Assembly (NCBI GenBank): GCA_030762935.1
Contig: CM060892.1
Coordinates: 85,442,827-85,506,826 of the forward strand
Direction: 5' to 3'
Source of the DNA: Hymenopus coronatus
Taxonomy: Eukaryota; Arthropoda; Insecta; Mantodea; Hymenopodidae
Length of the DNA stretch: 64,000 nucleotides
Part shown: positions 21,880-34,591 of the stretch, piece by piece
Numbering within the stretch: position 1 is the first letter of the stretch
How the letters are laid out: every line of letters begins with the position of its first letter
Notes under the pieces: model-generated
Told to the model about the DNA's origin: nothing
Seen by the model: only the letters and a program-made list of their open reading frames with translations
The model's database searches: none
Program-made: the position numbers and the translations under genes

Positions 21880-22297
21880 TGGAGTTAAACTAAGTGCACT
21901 CACGTGTTAACTCAGTAACATTGAGTTAGAAAGTTTTGTGATTAAGACAAACAAAACAAGATAATACTGTAAATAAATAAAGTAAACCAATGTTTTAAAA
22001 TATCCTTTAGATCGAATTTTGGGTTAAAGTTTATTTCGGAGGAAAGGCCTTTGTTTCTTTTTACTTAACGGTACCCTCAATAACTGATCGGGCACACCCC
22101 AGACAAACCAATCCAATACTTCCTTTAATTTCCTTATGAATTAAATAATATGCTGAAAGAAAGAAAGAGAAGAAAGGGGGGGGGGAGAGCGGTGGGGTAA
22201 TACTATTTAATGTTCTGTTGTTAATTTGCAAGTTTTTGCTGATACCCTTACTGATCTTCATTGGGGGGGGGCATAGACAATTAACTCCCGCATTCAC
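21880..22297. other. unassigned AT-rich stretch
   Basis: It contains a purine-rich tract with a run of G near 22176-22186 and another G-run at 22263-22271. Nothing else is recognised. Confidence 0.5.
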
Positions 22298-22435
22298 ACT
22301 TCCACACTCTACGGAGGGTCCGGATGGTTCTAATTAAAGAAACATTTTACCGCCCCATCCGAGAATCGAACCTGGCGCCCCAGAACTGAGAAATCAGAAC
22401 GCAGAACGCTGTCCACACAACTACAGAGAGAGTCC
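22298..22435 (-). repeat. SINE family S4
   Basis: The reverse of the S4 body (CTTCCACACTCTACGGAGG) is followed by the inverted tRNA-like head CCGAGAATCGAACCTGGCG (B box) and ACGCTGTCCACACAAC. Confidence 0.65.
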
Positions 22436-24395
22436 TTTCTAACATTTTTTTTAGCCAAAACTGCTTTGTTTATCTGTAAAGAACCATATATTTCCAAGTG
22501 ACTATATTTAACAGGGATTAAATTGCGCCTTTTTTCCAATAAGACTTCTGGAGATCTGCTCTTTAAACGATGTTATTAAGTGCTCGCGTACTTTCAGTCA
22601 CTCGGGAACAACAAATTGTGATCGATTGCTAGATGGAAGTACATTTATAGTGAAGTGCCCTAACATGTTTTTCATACCGTTTTGTTCTTCGAATTGTGTT
22701 GAAGCCTCGTCTGGGTCGTATAACGGTACATGAACAGGTACGAACCCCAGACCATTGGTCCCAGACTGTTAGTCAGTTGCATGTCAGCGGTTTGTCAAGC
22801 AACCAAAAGGAAGTATATAGTTTCATTCAGGAATCTTGACTAAACGTTTTGCGCTTTTTGATGTTGTAAATGTTAGCTACAATCCCAGTAAATTAAAGAA
22901 CATAAACTGGGATAAACGTAGGTTTTCCCGTGTCCAGTGTCAGCCCCCAAGTCTTCCAAGAACAAACCCATACCGTTCCACCGGAAGGCTTTATAAAAAT
23001 TGAAATTTTGAACACATTTATGGTTTTTTCTAGTAGTGTACATAATAAATATGCACAAGCTAGTTGTATTTCATCTATTTTGTGCAGACTCTGTGTTGTG
23101 CACTTCACAATGAAATAGGATTTCATTTTTAAATTGGAGAACTTGTTGTGGCAGGGCACTAAGTCATGTGGGACGGTTTTTGCTTTAAATATACTGCAAA
23201 CAGTTCAACTTTAACTCACATACATGGTTTGTGAGTCAAATTATACAGTTGTCTTCCCAATCTTGAAAGAATTCGCCCTTTTTGGAAATATTGTTCAGAG
23301 ATCCTGTGAATGCAGGCCAGTTACTTCAAATCAGATAACTATATCATGCTAATTTTAGTGCTTTAATATTATTATTGTTATTACAATATTGAGCGAATAT
23401 TGTAAAATTCATGCCCAGATATGGCTTAAAAATGATATTCAAGTGTCAATCAAAGTGCGTGAATTCATTTTTGTGTAAGTTTACAGTAAGTATAAACGTA
23501 TTAATTATTTTGAACCAGATTGCAAGAAATTTCTTTCAAGAAGTATGCTATTAATGAACACAAAATTAAAGTAATCACATTTTTATTTGTGTATATCTTT
23601 AAACATTGGAACTTAACATTTGGTTAACTGTTGCGAGCTGCAACCGTTAAAATTTTGTTATTCGCTGATTTAATAGTTTCTTTTTGTCATCCGGAGATGG
23701 GTTTTCTTTACAATTTAGAGGTGTAAAATTTATACCTCGGAAAATGCAGAAGAGAAAAATACAAGTGTATTGAAGTTTGGCTTTCAGATGGAATCAAAGA
23801 ACCATTTAAGATTTTGTGTAACAAAACTATTTGAAATTACATTCACAACATTTTTGCAAGCGTCAGTTTTAATGGTAAATATGGAGGGAAAAATAATATT
23901 CCAATACGATTAAAAAATGGAAAAAGAATGTGCACTGGAGTCTGCTTCTTCTAAAATTTGAAAATGATGGTATTAATGGGGCAAAATACGAAATGTTTAC
24001 TCTTCTGCTAATAATAAATCGGACTGTACCGTAGTATATATTTGTGTTTCAAATCACCTCAAGTGTAAGATACTCGCATTTAGGGGCAAAGTGTGTAAAA
24101 TTTCAATTTTCTATTGATTTTAAAGCTTTATTTTTTGGATTCACATCTTCCATAACATACTAATAACATTTTTAATAATCCCAACGCTCATCGCATTAGA
24201 ATTATTGCTTTGAATTATTAACTATTTTAAAATATTAAACACATAACCTCCCATAAAAATTGACCAAAACATTTTTATAACCCTGCAGTGCCATTCACAA
24301 GTGTAAAACAAAATAAATATTCGGCTTCTAAAATAAATAACAATAAAATGTATGTACCAAACAAAATTGTGAACATTTTTAGAACTACAAAGAGA
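22436..24395. other. long unassigned AT-rich stretch
   Basis: About 2 kb without recognised repeats or exons. Open frames on both strands near 22873-23159 are short and lack splice context. Confidence 0.45.
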
Positions 24396-24975
24396 TAAAA
24401 ATCGGATTTGTTCCATTCGCATGACTTTCGCTATCTGTTCTGAAAACAACTATTCGTATAAAAGAACATTCCATCTACATAATGCTAATTAGGACAAACA
24501 TCACCAGAAATGGTCTTATTACTTAGTTCCTTATAAGTAGAAGCAAATAGGGCAATACGCTAGGCTAAACGACAGTTAAATCTTTTAAAAGCTGTCGCTA
24601 TGCGATTGTCATTGGAATACCAGGCTAGGAATAAAATAAGATATGAAAGAGATAAAAGCTCAAGTATTTTAAACTTGAAACCAATCAGTGTGAATATCTT
24701 GGAAATAGTTATTTGAAAAAAACTATATATGGCATAAATTGTATATTTTAATTGTTTTAATTCGTTGAAGCCATTTTTAGGAAACCGAAATGTCCCACGT
24801 GACGAATAATTTAGGGTGTCGCATCCTTGAAAGATACTGAACTTAAATTCAAGTTTAGTATTTCCTTTTCTTAAATTTTGTTAATGTTTATATTTATTAT
24901 TTTAGTATTTTAAGTGAAATCTCTTATTTTGGGTGGAACGCAATGCCCTACCTACTTGACAAAGCAAAAATCCTT
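24396..24975 (+). mobile_element. R1 repeat, internally deleted and diverged
   Basis: It starts AAAAATCGGATTTGTTCCATTC. It keeps TACATAATGCTAATTAGG and TTGAAAGATACTGAACTTAAA, and ends near GGTGGAACGCAATGCCC. The CA tract and terminal palindrome are lost. Confidence 0.75.
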
Positions 24976-25254
24976 TTCTTATTTTTATATTGTATGCAAT
25001 ATATAGGAGTAGTTTTGAGTGCTACAAACTGCTTTAATAATAGAAATGTGGAAAGTGTAATTTAAAATTTGCTTTGCACTTAATTAGGGCAGGGTTTCTT
25101 TTTAAAATGACCTCGTTTCTTAAGGTTCCAATTACTTGAAACCCTTGAAACTCAGGGGATAAATAATATAGCGTTGATACAGTTTTTGGCAGAAAACGAA
25201 AGGAAAAAATTCTCGAAATGGAAATTTTCACCCATATTAACTAAATTAGTCGGC

Positions 25255-25565
25255 ACCGTGGGTGAGCAATTAGACCGCTGGCCTCCCATCTAGGGTTAGA
25301 TTACAAGCGCCCGCATGTAAGATTCGTGGTGGATATAGCGGCGTCTAGGTGGGTTTTCTCCGGGTCCTCCTGTTTCCTCCGCCGCTCACTCCACCAGCTG
25401 CTCCATCATCACCTTTCCAGTCATCAGTTTCGCTTACATTTCACATCCTCCACTGTATGTTCAGGCCTGGCTGTGGCCGATCCCTCGTAACATGTTTTTC
25501 ATTCTGTGGCTTCGTGCCGTAGGCTCCCCGACAGGCTTCTGAACCCTGGGGGGGGGGTGTCAGTC
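25255..25565 (+). repeat. SINE related to family S2
   Basis: The tRNA-like head contains A-box GTGGGTGAGCAATTAGACC. The central GGGTTTTCTCCGGGTCCTCC is the same domain seen in S2 at 36616, 60528 and 63112. The 3' part differs, with no GGGCGTTAAACACTACC. It ends in a G-rich tract near 25550-25558. It may be a sister family sharing only the core. Confidence 0.6.
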
Positions 25566-25839
25566 CTACAATTACGGGGAGGGTATGCCGATTACGAAAC
25601 GAATTAATTAAATTACAATAGGAATACAATACGGTTGTGCCACAGATTCTAAAACAGCACTTTTCCATCCCCACTGCTCTCGCATGAATTTGCACGTGCA
25701 CTACATTATGTCGTCAGAAGAGGTACAGCCTCGTTCTCATTCAAACAATACTGCTATTAGGAGACGCAGCATCTCGGATAATCTGCAGTCAAGTGGAATG
25801 ATGTGCACTTTGTGCGTTTAAACTGCTCTAGCAAGATTG

Positions 25840-25960
25840 ACTCGCGCTAATTTTCACGGGCGGCGGCGCAGCCAGTTAGCGCCGCAACGTCGGCAGAACG
25901 CGCTTGTATGTATGTGCGAAGTGCGCGATGAATGAAGTAATGTGTCACTGTCTGCTACCG
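25840..25960. other. short CpG-rich patch
   Basis: GGGCGGCGGCGCAGCC and GCCGCAACGTCGGCAG stand out from AT-rich surroundings. It is only about 100 bp long. No donor-paired exon is clear, though a 93-codon plus frame starts at 25904. It might be a promoter fragment, an exon or a transposon piece. Confidence 0.3.
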
Positions 25961-26145
25961 ATAGCTCCAGTGTGTATCGATTCCAACAGAGGAAACTGGT
26001 CCATTTGTCGCGACAGAAGACAAATGGCTATCCTCCACTTGGACATATCTGTGTCGCACATTCGTTTTTTAAGTCACCGACCTTATAATGTAAACATAAC
26101 TTCTTGCAGTTTGAAACGTGTGAAACCAGAAAGTAGAGGAAGTAT

Positions 26146-27030
26146 TTTTACTTTCTCTAGCACGTATGTACTATGTGCATTGTAGTTATAGAAGGTATTG
26201 TATTCCACCCGGAAATTTAATAGAAATTTCACAGGAAATACATGTTTTAGGACCTCTGAATAAATAAATAAAACATTTTTAGAAAAAATATCAGTGCATG
26301 TATGCTTATATATCTGTGAACAGCATAACTCAAAAACGAATATTCGGTTAAATACCAAACGTGGTATTTAAGTTTAGTATCTTCTAAAGGTGCTACACGA
26401 AGATTTGAGAAAAATCCCCTTCCCCTAAACTACACTTTATATGGAACATTTTTCGAAATTTTCCTAATTCTAAAAAACGGTTCTAACCATTTTGATTAAA
26501 ATGCCATATACTAAAGAGATTTATTAAGTAAATGGTAAATAAGATTTATTAACTTGAATTTCTTTGACATAGCCTGTGAAGTTTCCTTTCATTCTGAATG
26601 ACTTTTGCATAACTGGTAAACCGTAAGAGATAGACAAAAACTTACAGCATAAAACATGTAGATCTCGTTAAGTATACAACATTTATGTGTATAGTTGTTT
26701 TTTTTTAATTAATCGATTACGAGATATACCTTGCTTTTGAATTAGGAATTTCAACTTTTCTAAAACGGGAAGTCATCTTTCGTTTCTCTTTCTTTTGTTT
26801 TAAACCTGACCGCGCAAAGAGATCTGAATTTTTTCACACAGCGACCTGCTTGTTATGGATTTCACTATCGCTTTAGCCTAGTGTATCCTTTTATTTCCCT
26901 TCTAATTACAAGGAAGCGAGTAATAGGACCATTCTGCTAATGCTTATCTTGAGTAACAGAAATAGAGAGAAAAATCTTCTATAAGAATAGTTTGTTTGCG
27001 GAACAGGTAGAGAAAGTTAATGAATGGAGC
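26146..27030 (-). mobile_element. R1 repeat, near full span
   Basis: It begins TTTTACTTTCTCTAGCACG with an eroded palindrome (GTACTATGTGCATTG). Internal palindrome AAATACCAAACGTGGTATTT is at 26351-26370. It ends AGTTAATGAATGGAGC, where SINE S3 begins. Confidence 0.88.
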
Positions 27031-27195
27031 AAATAGGTCATAATCGGACTATGAATGAGATGGGTGAAATGATGCTCAAATGAGCCCGGAGTCCATACAG
27101 CTTTGAGTTACTCGACATTGTCTTCTTAGGATATGGGGAGGGAGAACTGATAAAACATATTATCCAGACAACTTGCCCTAACCGTGCATCGGGAC
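27030..27195 (-). repeat. SINE family S3
   Basis: AATCGGACTATGAATGAGATG, CTCAAATGAGCCCGGAGTCC and ACTTGCCCTAACCGTGCATC correspond to the inverted S3 body. It abuts the R1 copy without spacer, so one inserted at or into the other. Confidence 0.6.
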
Positions 27196-29330
27196 CTCTT
27201 GAAAGTTGGTTAGAATAACTAGCTGATTGCCAAAGGACAGATCTTTCTCGCTTTGTTCTTCTTAACGCATGTGGGGTCTTTTCTTATCTCAAACATTTTT
27301 CCTCTTCACTGTTTCTACTTAACAAGCAGTTCCTTCGTATCCAATGTTCTAAAATTTAACTTCTCTCTACATAATTTCAAAACTATTAATTTCATACCAT
27401 TGAACCGTCCTCATTTAAAACGCCCCAATCATATTCCTTCATCTTCTTGCAAAACCGGATTTGTTTTTTTTTTTTATTAATATTTTATTTATTTTGCATT
27501 AATCTTCGTCCTATACGCCTTACAAGTCTTATTTGCCTTATTTACTTTTAGGTTCTATCAATAGATTTAGTGCATTTTATTATTGTTCTTACTACTACTA
27601 CTAATACCACCACCACCACTTTTTCCTTGTTCTGGAAACCATTTTATTCTTGCTATGTTGTACGCACTTAGGAATATTTCCTTGTACATAATTGAACATA
27701 ACTCACTACTTGTAAACTTGAAATCGCCTTTCAGTAGACATAATTCACACCTTCACTGCACTTTACGGTATATTGTATGACTTAGCAACAACTCTGTAGA
27801 TAATTATTTATTCTTTCACACCATCTGCCAACTGCATTTTACAGTTTAATTCGAAACAGATGTATCTGATGCGAATATCTTTCTTGTGTTTTGATATGAT
27901 GGAATATAGAATTGGACGTCTGCGATAGATTATGTTTTACCCTAAGTAGACTTCCTTTCCCAGTACTCTTTACACGTTTTAATCCTTTTATTTCATATCA
28001 TTTCTGACACCTCTTCTCCGTTCACTATTTGCAGAACGCGCAAAATATGAATAGGTCACACGGTTTCAAAGAAATCCCTACTACATGTATGTTCCCCAAA
28101 GAAATTTACTCTCCAATTTTCACGCTAGTGAAAATGCAGGTCGCATTCAGGCAGAGTACAATGAAGTTAGCTAGCGCCATGTGTGCGAGCAGGACAGTGC
28201 TACTGCACGTGTCTCGAGGGGACGCACCTGCCAGTGAGGTGGTGAATGAGTAATCGAAATGTTTACACTGGGGGCGTAGCACACGTCCGACATCAAGTAC
28301 CTTGTTTTCTCTTACGTAAATGTTTGATTTTCCGTTCCACTGTTTCACTAGGTATACTAAAAGCGCTAAAACAAACAATGCTAGACATCTGACTGTAAAG
28401 TGATAAGAAAAGATACTAGTGTCTGTTACGTATCCTCCTCAGCCTTTTCCTGGTGCTTTACATCGCTATTTTATATAGCGTTTCCGCATTCAAGATCCCA
28501 ATTGAGCTAAATACTGATACAAAAAAGGATTATTAAAAATTACGTCAAAAATCAGGGTTCGCAACCTATGGTGCGCATATCATTGAGCTGGGTGATATGT
28601 AAACCTCCGCACTGAAATAAAAGTACGGGTAAGAAGTTAAATTTGTAAAGTTGATCGTTTTTAGGTACTCGTCGTAAGTCTTTTAAGTGATGGAGTATCA
28701 AGAATATATTCACTATACTATTTAGGTGAGGCTTCTGTGAAATTCGATCGATATGAATCTTGAAAATAAACAATGAAAATATATAGATTTTCCGCTTGGT
28801 CCATTTGACCTCCAATTAAATTAAATATATAAATGACCAGTCCTGGTATTTTTTCGAACTAATGCTTCAATTTAGAGAATACAAAAATAATTATTTTCCT
28901 ATAGTAATTAACGGTTAATATAAAAAAAATCTTATATTATCTCTTGGTAAATTCAATTACTCTGTACTGCAATTTTTATTTGAATATTTTTAAAATGGAT
29001 CGTGTAGAACAGTTCTTAAGAACGGTGCATCAAGACAGCAAAGCTTATTTTTTTACAATTTAAATAAACATGCATTCTAGAATTTTGAAACATGGAAGAA
29101 TTGTCCCTTTGTTGTGTGTAATAAATTTTAACAGGATATTTTACTGTAGATTTTTCAAGTTTCTCAGATGCGTTGCCCTAACAATTTTTAAGATATTTCT
29201 CAAAACATCCAACGAATGGAAGGTCGATTAGTAAATTAATCCAATAAATATATAGTTCTTAATATTATATAAATTAATAATTGATTGTTAATTTTCTTCC
29301 ACACTATCTGAGGCTAAAGTTGGAAAGGTA
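27196..29330. other. long unassigned stretch
   Basis: About 2.1 kb. It holds short (ACT)n and (ACC)n simple tracts at 27588-27618 and a slightly GC-richer patch at 28140-28260 with frames open on both strands, neither splice-flanked. Nothing is recognised. Confidence 0.4.
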
Positions 29331-29334
29331 GAAT

Positions 29335-29410
29335 CACACTGAAAAAAGTCAATGCCACTGCCGGGAATTGAACCACGGATCTGTAGCTGTAGTAGAGCAG
29401 CAGCACGGAA
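29335..29410 (-). repeat. tRNA-like SINE head remnant
   Basis: GCCGGGAATTGAACCACGGAT is an inverted B box. The sequence around it is AT-rich and its body is not traceable. Confidence 0.4.
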
Positions 29411-29720
29411 AATTGAAGATCCGTAATTGAAATTCCGGCTGAGGCGTTTTCAGTCTGATGCTACCTTTATAATGTTAAAAATGCAGAGAAATGCTTATTT
29501 TGACTCTTATGCCTCAAAATAGAGTATTTCTCTTATAAAACTTGCTTACTGGTTCATCTAATATCCTGCATTGAATATAATAGAAAGTCACTGAACAGGT
29601 TGAGAATCCTTGATTTAAACTGATATGCCGTTATAATATTTATACTTTGCAATTGGCGGTATGCGTTTTTGAAACGTTTAAATCCTGTCTGTCATAACTG
29701 CATTGAATCGAAAGAGAAAA

Positions 29721-30625
29721 CATTCATGTGGTACATTCACATGACTTTCTTTATCCTTTATGTTTATTTGTGCATATAAAAGCTATACCTCCCAAAGGTT
29801 ATACATATATCTATCGAGATAAACGTTTGCAGAAATAGCTGCAGTACAAATTTCGTATTGCATACAAAGAGAATACAGATAATCAAATGTACCGAACGCT
29901 ATTTATATTGGTCTTAAAATGTCATACTCCATGTCATCACGGGAAACAACTGTAGTTCAAAAGGACTTTCAAAGAATGATGAAGTATTGAATAGTTCGAA
30001 TCACTAACAACACAAGTGCCACAAAAGAGTTACTTTAGATAAATTGTATGTTCTAAAGAGTGTACTTGTAGCACGTATTCCTCTACTACTTAACAATTAC
30101 AGATGTAGAAAATTATACAATATTAATATATGGCATTTTAATCAAAATTGTTAGCCAATTTTGAGCAAAAATTAAATTGATTTGATTGATATTTATGGAC
30201 GCTCTTTAATTGTTGTGGTTCTCAGCGTCCCGTTCTATATTGGGTGTGAAAGAAAGCTTAATTTTGCTCAGAGACCTCTTTATCAGTCTTGACGTTATTT
30301 TACATGCCGTAAATCTACGACAGGACCAGCTTTACTTCCCTTCCGAAGGAAACCACTCGAAAAATAGCCATCGCCCGCAACCTTCAGGTTTGGAGAGTAG
30401 GGATTTTCCTGGGAAAATCTTCGAATCGTACTTTTGGAAGATACAATATTTTCTTAAATACTAAGTTCAGTAGTTAACCGACTTCGTTTTTGAGTTGTGC
30501 TGTTCACAGATACACGTCGCGCTTTCAGTATCCAAAAAACTTACATTTACGCTGAAATCTCGGTATCGTATTTTTGGGTAGTATGCAATACATCTTATAC
30601 ATACGTAGTACACAAAGTAATTCTT
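29721..30625 (+). mobile_element. R1 repeat interrupted by an S1 SINE
   Basis: The left part runs from GTGGTACATTCACATGACTTTC to GCAAAAATTAAATTG. An S1 SINE then intervenes, and R1 resumes at about 30395 (GATTTTCCTGGGAAAATC) through TTTTTGAGTTGTGCTG to ACACAAAGTAATTC. The CA tract is minimal and the terminal palindrome is eroded. Confidence 0.8.
30193..30393 (-). repeat. SINE family S1 nested in R1
   Basis: TTTATGGACGCTCTTTAATTG, CAGCGTCCCGTTCTATATTG, CCGTAAATCTACGACAGG and CTTCCCTTCCGAAGGAAACC match the S1 copy at 55627. The tRNA-like 5' end is eroded. Confidence 0.75.
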
Positions 30626-31190
30626 GAATTGCATTGTTGGCTTTTCTTAAGCCGGTGTTGGGTATTTTCAAATCATGAAATCTCTTCACGGAATGACTTG
30701 TCCTTTTACTTGAAGGGAGAAAATATGCTGACACAACTGCTTTAAGTACATTTTAACTCCCCACGACCGGATAATCTATATGGGACCGCTTCCCCTCCTC
30801 AGCGAAAGTACCGCAAACCATTTTAAAAACAAATTATGTGTCAGCCTAATGCACCGCTGGATACTAGGTGATAATGGTGAAGCTAGGAAGCGGAAGGTCA
30901 ATGACGCTTTTTCACTCAAGCACAATATTTTTGTGGTCTGTGTTCCGATTGGTTACCAGACTTGAAACTGCATGTTAAAGAACTAGTAATATATTTTAGT
31001 AAAGTTAATTCTAATATTTTGTTTATTTTTTGATGCAACAATAATGGAATTTCGTTGCATTGGGAATAAAGTAATTCCCATTGACTTCAAAATGGTTAAA
31101 GGTTTACTTTCCAAAACACATTATTTCATTTGTTATATATTTGTTGATCTTTCTTTCTCTCTTTTTCCTTTTTGTAATTAGGATTTATAA
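30626..31190. other. unassigned AT-rich stretch
   Basis: Nothing recognised. It ends at a run of twelve C (31191-31202). Confidence 0.5.
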
Positions 31191-31202
31191 CCCCCCCCCC
31201 CC

Positions 31203-31460
31203 AGGATTTACAAACCAGCGCCATATATCACTCGCCTGTTGAGAAGCAGAGGGTCTATAAAAATAATTGTTAATGAGATGTTACTGGCCAGGATCTTATC
31301 AGCCTCGCTGATGTGCCGGAAAATCGTCCAGTAGAAGTTCTTTTACATGCTCGTAAGTCTGTCACGGGGCTGACACTTTTAAGCACACTGAAAAACCATC
31401 GGTCTTGGCCGGGTTTGAACTCCGACCTCAGGGATCAGAAATCCAATGTTGTCTGACTGG
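31203..31460 (-). repeat. tRNA-derived SINE, unassigned family
   Basis: The inverted tRNA-like head is GGCCGGGTTTGAACTCCGACCT. The adjoining body holds GTCACGGGGCTGACACTTTT, GTGCCGGAAAATCGTCC and GCCTGTTGAGAAGCAGAGGG. A second B-box-like word, GGGATCGAACCAGGG, occurs at 31610. I see no second full copy here. Confidence 0.5.
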
Positions 31461-31664
31461 GCTCTGAATCAGAGAGAAGCCAGGATGGGTAATGGCACAG
31501 ATGCCTGATATGAAAGTGAGGAAGTGTATATTAGGAAAGATGGGGACATTTGTGGAATGAATGGCTGGGGAAACTGCGGGACCCGCCACAAATCCCGTAT
31601 GCGGTTCCTTGGGATCGAACCAGGGTTGCCTAGGTAAGAAGCGAGTCATTCTCTGCTGCGCAAT

Positions 31665-32784
31665 AATTGATAAACGACACATAAATGTTAAAATCTTCGT
31701 TAGCTACTGTTATAATATTTACAACACTTACTATATAAAATTACATCTTCAATATCGAAAGTGTTTATACTCTTATCTTCATTCTCCTTTCTTCTGTTGG
31801 TTCCCAATTCAACTCTTCCAAACCTCCTCAATTTCTTATATCGTCCATCCAGGTCTTTTTCGGTCTAACCCTCTTTCCTCGCCCTGGTGGAATCCATTCT
31901 AAAAATTTGTCTAGATAATTTTGTTTCTGGCATATTGAAGCTTCGGAAATATGTACTCGTATCTTCAAACCTGTTAGCGTCAAATTTGAAATATGTCATT
32001 TTTTGGCATTTGTATAAAATATTTAGAAATAATAACAATAATAATAAATAGATATTAGGAAAATATTAGTTTATTTAATTCAACTTAACTCGGCATCCAT
32101 GTAATTTGTTTCTGACTGCGACGTGAAATGCGGCAGGATTTGCATTCGCCTTAGGCAAAAACATGTGGCTTTTACTATTTTAGTACTTGAGCTTAGGAGT
32201 TGATAAACTTCAGAAATTACACAAACCGCTTCTGTTTAATGGATGACATCAACATGTCTGGAGACAGGTTGTCATGGTTTTCCGTAATAAAATGCTCTAG
32301 TTCATTTTACCCTCACTAACATGGGCTTCGGGAAAATAAAGGATCGAACTGTATAATAAAACTCTTTATGGGTCACCAACTTTTTTGTGTACGTGGCGCA
32401 TGCAATGGTGTTTAGTAAAAGCTTTCTGAATTATATGATCAGTTTAAAAGTGTGTATAAATTAAAGGATGTATTGGTCTTATAATTATATCACAGTGAGT
32501 TCATTTCATTTGTTACGCTACGTTGTATAGTTAACATGTAACTACCCCCACCCAAAAAAAAATTAAAACTGAATTTTTATATTAAACGATATGTAGTGTA
32601 GTCATTATTGTCTACGCATGGACATAGGTTTCGTTTTCGGAAAATGATAACACGATGCAATTCATATATTAAAGGCTTTGTCTAGGATTGTGAAATTATG
32701 AGTGATAATCTTGAGGAAATTAAATACGAGCCAGAAGTATTGATTCGAAACGACTCATTTACAGTACGAGAAACAACTGTTTTA
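31665..32784. other. unassigned AT-rich stretch
   Basis: Nothing recognised in about 1.1 kb. Confidence 0.5.
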
Positions 32785-33196
32785 AAGACGACCTACAGTT
32801 TACCGGTTACGCAAAACCCGTCCAGAAAAAATGACTTTAGAGGCTATTCAAGATATTTTATTTGCCATAATATGTTTATAATATGTATGTTAACAACAGA
32901 ACATAAATATGTTTTTGAGAATAATTATTTTCGTAAAATTGTCTATATAAAAGGTAGTTTAGGGTGGAGGATTTTCTCGGAAATCTTCGTGCAGCTTCCT
33001 TCCTTGGAAGATACAGATCTTAGATGCCAAGTTTGATATTTAATTGACTTTACCTTTCTGGCACGGTCTTTGCGGACACACACACCGTTTCCAAAAAACT
33101 ATTTTATTAGGTGCCTCAACCATATTTTCGATCGAATTTTTGGGTGGAATATAGTACTTTCCCTACTCATTATACACAGTGGATAAAATAGTAAAT
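32785..33196 (+). mobile_element. R1 repeat, 3' half
   Basis: It enters at AGACGACCTACAGTTTACCGG and continues through TTTAGAGGCTATTC and CTTGGAAGATACAGATCTTAG. It ends at TTTTTGGGTGGAATATAG with a decayed palindrome (CATTATACACAGTGG). Confidence 0.75.
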
Positions 33197-33554
33197 GGGT
33201 GTTCTACTAGTTAAGCGAACTACAACGGTTAATAAGCAATTTTACCTTTGAAACTATTGTATAATTCGGTTTCACTGTACTTTACTACATAAATGTGAAT
33301 ATTTTGGAAAGTACAAGTTTGTATCTGTCAAGGGCTTGACTCTTTCGAGTGTTGTATATTCAGTTGCTATAGCAATGGCAGTAACACTTGCAATTGGTAA
33401 CAACACATAGACGCGAAATGTTTAATATCATTGAAACTGAGACATCAAAATGCACTTCAGGAATTAAAACTTAACTTTGTTTCCTGGGCTCTTTGCAATA
33501 AATGGCCACAGTAGAACTCGTGAATTGAATTTCTGTACCCTGGAAGTTGGTAAA
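33197..33554. other. unassigned AT-rich stretch
   Basis: Nothing recognised. Confidence 0.5.
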
Positions 33555-33875
33555 AGAAATATCCGAGCTACTTCCGGTGGAGTGGTACAAAGCTGCTGAA
33601 GCGCAATTAGGAACTCCATAAGAGTAGCAATAATATGATGGGTGACATTATTCGGATAATGACCCGAGTGCCAAATGCATGCGTCCTGGGCGGCCAGGCC
33701 ATCATTCCCCTCAGTGTCCGCATGAAGCGTTGAGTCGTTGACTTCGAGCTGCTACCGGAAGTTGTCCATGTGTATGGAATGTTTCCGATAGGAATCGAAC
33801 CGGTACACGCGCGCAGAACAGTGCATTAGTGGCTAGAGACGATAACATGCTTCGATAAGGTCTCTGGCCATGCGT
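33555..33875 (-). repeat. tRNA-derived SINE, unassigned family
   Basis: The inverted head is GATAGGAATCGAACCGGTACA (B box), with TTAGTGGCTAGAGACGATAAC over the A-box position. The body is GC-richer than its flanks (GTCCTGGGCGGCCAGGCC, then GAGCTGCTACCGGAAGTTG). No second copy is seen in the window. Confidence 0.5.
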
Positions 33876-34445
33876 GACTTCGTGCGTAAGTCCTCCAACA
33901 CATTTTTGTTTCCATACTACCCATTTAAAATCTTTGTTTTAGGTAAACCTGCTATTTATATTTGCAGCACCTTATATTCTTTTCTCAGTATTCTACGCTG
34001 ATTTTTAAGAGAGGGATAGAAGAATATCATTACTAACATTTCTCACGGCCCATTCGCAGGTATAGTATAACATATTTATTGTCGTGCTAAGATTAGATTC
34101 TTATCTTCTACCGTAATGTGCAACTATTGCAGTTGTAACTACGTGTATTAAATACAACAATAAGTATATTATATGATTATACACACACAAAATAACTATC
34201 CGAATTAAACTTACGAATTTATATTTCGCTTTCAGTGCATAAAGCCATTGTTGGAGCGTTTGAAATTTGTGCTTTGAGTAAACAATTTGATTTAATCTGC
34301 TGAAGAGTTTGCCTAAGAATATTTACTCAGCGCCATCATCACCCACGAAAACGATTGAGGCTGTTAGCCTGTTCTGGCGCCAGGAGAATTGATCCGTTCA
34401 TCCAGTGGAGGATTTGCCTCTATTTCGGAAACCAATTGGATTATA
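33876..34445. other. unassigned stretch
   Basis: Mostly AT-rich. From about 34320 composition becomes more balanced, leading into the candidate below. Confidence 0.45.
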
Positions 34446-34588
34446 TGAATTCATTTTTGGTCATCGTGCTAGTGGCATTCGTCTTGGGAGTTCCTACCAG
34501 TTCTCCTCTCGTTGCATCTATTTTGGATATTGAATCAAATATGTCATTCATTTCTTATTTGTTTGTTTTTTCTAAACCTAGGATAAAG
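34446..34588 (+). CDS. possible first exon of a small secreted protein
   Basis: ATG at 34446 opens MNSFLVIVLVAFVLGVPTSS, a textbook-looking signal peptide with a plausible cleavage after the hydrophobic run. The frame stays open to 34588. A GTAATT at 34588 could be a donor; without splicing, TAA follows immediately. The start context is weak (T at -3), and hydrophobic runs arise easily in T-rich DNA. No family is recognised. Confidence 0.22.
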
Positions 34589-34591
34589 TAA

